DNA of 64,000 nt from Alicyclobacillus mali (GTDB lineage Bacteria > Bacillota > Bacilli > Alicyclobacillales > Alicyclobacillaceae). The notes under the pieces were generated by a model, which worked only from the letters and a program-made list of their open reading frames with translations, was not told the origin of the DNA and did not search any database. The position numbers and the translations under genes are program-made. The stretch is from assembly GCF_017329565.1 (NCBI RefSeq), contig NZ_JAFMTT010000007.1; one strand, 5' to 3'. This document shows, piece after piece, positions 62,417 through 64,000 of the stretch (position 1 is its first letter; every line of letters begins with the position of its first letter).

Positions 62417-63013
62417 GTGGCCAAGTTGTACTTTCGCTTTGGGCAGATGAACGCCAGCAAGTCCATCCAACTGTTGACCGTCGCACACAGCTATGAGGAA
62501 CAGGGCAAGAAGGTGGCGCTGTTTACGCCCGCCATCGACGACCGGTACGGCCGCGGCGTCATCGCGTCCAGGGTGGGCATCGCCAAGCGGGCGGTCGTCG
62601 TCGACGAGGACACCGACCTGTTCGAGCGCGTGCGCCAGCAGATGCCCGACTGCGTGCTGGTGGACGAGGTGCAGTTCCTCCGCGAGTGTCACGTGCGGCA
62701 GCTGGCGCGCGTGGCGGACGATCTCGACATTCCCGTGATCATGTACGGCCTCCTCAAGGACTACCGCAACCGCCTGTTCGAGGGCAGCGAGGCGGCCATT
62801 CTGTGGGCGGACCGGATTGAAGAGATCAAGACCATCTGTGCACACCCAGGATGCGACCGCAAGGCGACCATGATTCTCAAGGTCAAGGATGGGCGCCCGG
62901 TGTACGAGGGGGAGCAGATTGAAGTCGGCGGGAACGATCTTTACAAGTCCGTCTGTCGCAAGCACTACTTTCATCCCGACGTGGAGGGCCTGATGCGCGC
63001 CACGGGTCCGTGA
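62417..63013 (+). CDS. tdk: Thymidine kinase (type II)
   Basis: 198 residues. Salvages thymidine to dTMP with ATP. Thymidine-kinase blocks: FRFGQMNASKSIQLL (P-loop, with Ser14 where Gly is usual in GKS), VLVDEVQFL (catalytic Glu), YGLLKDYRNRLFEGS and a C-terminal zinc site (CAHPGCDRKA and CRKHYF, three Cys and one His). The lasso loop near 170 binds the base. Convergent with the deoxyribosyltransferase-like gene. Confidence 0.9.
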   Translation: MAKLYFRFGQMNASKSIQLLTVAHSYEEQGKKVALFTPAIDDRYGRGVIASRVGIAKRAVVVDEDTDLFERVRQQMPDCVLVDEVQFLRECHVRQLARVADDLDIPVIMYGLLKDYRNRLFEGSEAAILWADRIEEIKTICAHPGCDRKATMILKVKDGRPVYEGEQIEVGGNDLYKSVCRKHYFHPDVEGLMRATGP

Positions 63014-63057
63014 GGTAAGCGTTCAGCGGCGCAGTGCTCCGCCCCGGCGCCTCAATG

Positions 63058-63411
63058 TCACAGTTCGAGCGACAACTGAATGGCAGGTGCCTTTGCCAGG
63101 TCTTCTTCTGCCGCGCGAAGACAGGCGGTGAGCGTGTACACGGGCATCTTCAATTGACATGCCACGTACACTTCCAGTCGGGCACCACGCGAGCGCTCCC
63201 ATCCAGGGAGCGTCACGACGGCGTCCGCGTCCATGAGCATGCGGATGTCGCGGCGCATGGCGGCGTACCAATCGTCTTCGGGCGAACCATATTCGGCCGG
63301 GTTGATGACCTGAAATCCCCGCGCCCGGAGTGACTGAGCGGCCTCCAGGAAGGCCGGGCGATTCCCGTGCGGGAGCCCCGTCATGGGACCGGACAGATAG
63401 ATGCGCTTCAC
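63058..63411 (-). CDS. DUF4406 nucleoside deoxyribosyltransferase-like protein, probable SOS gene
   Basis: 117 residues from GTG 63411 (GGGAGG 9 nt upstream); further in-frame sequence upstream is not needed. VKRIYLSGPMTGLPHGNRPAFLEAA is the deoxyribosyltransferase-like nucleotide-binding start, and DADAVVTLPGWERSRGARLEVYVA includes the Glu position used as nucleophile in the family. Such proteins occur in phages and bacteria. Its promoter carries a perfect LexA box, so induction by DNA damage is expected. Activity unproven. Confidence 0.82.
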   Translation of the reverse strand: MKRIYLSGPMTGLPHGNRPAFLEAAQSLRARGFQVINPAEYGSPEDDWYAAMRRDIRMLMDADAVVTLPGWERSRGARLEVYVACQLKMPVYTLTACLRAAEEDLAKAPAIQLSLEL

Positions 63412-63441
63412 GTGATCTCGCCTCCCGAGTATCTTGAGCTC

Positions 63442-63470
63442 AGGATATGCGAACATATGTTCGATGTCAA
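63442..63470 (-). promoter_or_regulatory. SOS promoter with perfect LexA box
   Basis: Minus-strand TTGACA (63470-63465), 17-bp spacer, TATCCT (63447-63442). The spacer contains the perfect palindrome CGAACATATGTTCG (63450-63463), which matches the Gram-positive LexA consensus CGAACN4GTTCG. A LexA dimer here would block polymerase. Confidence 0.88.
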
Positions 63471-63582
63471 GAGGGTGTCGTAGACTCCTTGGCGAACGTT
63501 TTTTCTTCATATACAATGAACGTTCGGGTCGCGGCGGAGTGACACTGTTCGCCTCAGGCCGCGATGACGAGGAGGATTTCGC

Positions 63583-64000
63583 ATGGCAGAGCACTACGAC
63601 GTGATCATCGTGGGCGCGGGGCCCGCCGGACTCTACGCCGCCTACGAGTTGGTGGAGAAGGCGCCGAAGCTCAAGGTGCTGCTCATCGACAAGGGCGTGG
63701 AGGCGCGGTTTCGCCACTGCCCCATCATGGAGGGGCGGATCGACAAGTGCCCGCCGCCCAACAAGATCAAGACGTATGCGAGCTGCTGGCCCGCGTGCGG
63801 CGTCATCAACGGCGCGGGCGGCGCGGGGAGCTTTTCGGACGGCAAGTTCAACATCACCGCCGAATACGGTGGCTACCTGACGGAGTACCTGCCCGCGAGC
63901 GAGGTGCTCGGGCTCATCGAGTATGTGGACGCCATCAACCTTCGGCACGGGGCGCCCGACGCCGTGACGGATCCGTCCACGCCCGCCGTGGCTGCCATCG
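63583..64000 (+). CDS. FAD-dependent dehydrogenase, N-terminal part (cut by window end)
   Basis: ATG 63583 with GAGGAGG upstream; 139 codons are visible before the window ends. DVIIVGAGPAGLYAAYELVEK is an FAD-binding Rossmann motif, followed by CPIMEGRIDKCPPPNKIKTYASCWPACGVINGAGGAGSFSDGKFN, which is typical of the uncharacterised FAD-dependent dehydrogenase group (COG2509). The Cys-rich part could hold redox-active Cys. Function unknown. Confidence 0.85.
   Translation, partial: MAEHYDVIIVGAGPAGLYAAYELVEKAPKLKVLLIDKGVEARFRHCPIMEGRIDKCPPPNKIKTYASCWPACGVINGAGGAGSFSDGKFNITAEYGGYLTEYLPASEVLGLIEYVDAINLRHGAPDAVTDPSTPAVAAI

Overview
The window looks like chromosome of a GC-rich, acid- and heat-loving Gram-positive bacterium, most likely Alicyclobacillus (A. 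acidocaldarius or a close relative). Reasons: a 963-residue secreted GH51 enzyme matching my memory of A. acidocaldarius endoglucanase CelB, a kumamolisin-type S53 acid protease, a hopanoid-type glycosyltransferase (HpnB-like), Firmicutes-style glycerol control by GlpP antitermination, strong GGAGG ribosome sites, a Gram-positive LexA box and many GTG/TTG starts. No rRNA, tRNA, cas gene or insertion sequence was recognised.

Layout. 1-0.99 kb: CRISPR array 1. 1.06-7.2 kb: an MFS exporter and a purine-nucleoside ABC importer operon (minus strand). 7.2-15.6 kb: MFS transporter, two small hydrolases, a thioesterase, a lipoprotein, a membrane protein and a ferric/thiamine-type ABC importer. 15.7-22.4 kb: a DrrAB-like ABC exporter, two aldo/keto reductases, a divergent AraC regulator and an OmpR-type two-component system; matching direct repeats link the two-component system to the exporter. 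22.5-30.4 kb: small membrane protein, LysE exporter, celB, a divergent LacI repressor with glpP behind it, and a MerR-controlled DHA2 exporter. 30.4-31.5 kb: CRISPR array 2, same repeat as array 1 in the opposite orientation. 31.9-40.3 kb: phosphate transporter Pit with a DUF47 partner, then glpF-glpK-dhaK-dhaL-dhaM-glpD. 40.5-44.5 kb: a second ferric/thiamine-type ABC importer. 44.6-50.9 kb: S53 protease and a GntR-SDR-GH67 alpha-glucuronidase operon. 51-57.4 kb (minus): SSS symporter with DUF3311 partner, an orphan sporulation-type kinase, an FUSC-like protein, an HpnB-like glycosyltransferase. 57.5-64 kb: an HTH-guanylate kinase fusion with a histidine kinase, a CvpA-transglutaminase fusion, an SDR, thymidine kinase, a LexA-boxed deoxyribosyltransferase-like gene and the start of an FAD dehydrogenase.

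How the genes work together. The glycerol block imports glycerol (GlpF), phosphorylates it (GlpK), oxidises glycerol-3-phosphate (GlpD) and phosphorylates dihydroxyacetone with PEP (DhaKLM). GlpP, encoded 6 kb away behind the celB repressor, should act on terminator-like leaders seen before glpF and glpD. CelB, the GH67 enzyme and the acid protease fit a plant-polymer-degrading acidophile. The most novel items are the HTH-guanylate kinase fusion next to a sensor kinase (57.48-60.24 kb), the LexA box inside the promoter of the DUF4406 gene (63.44-63.47 kb), and the shared response-regulator boxes (17.54 and 20.60 kb).
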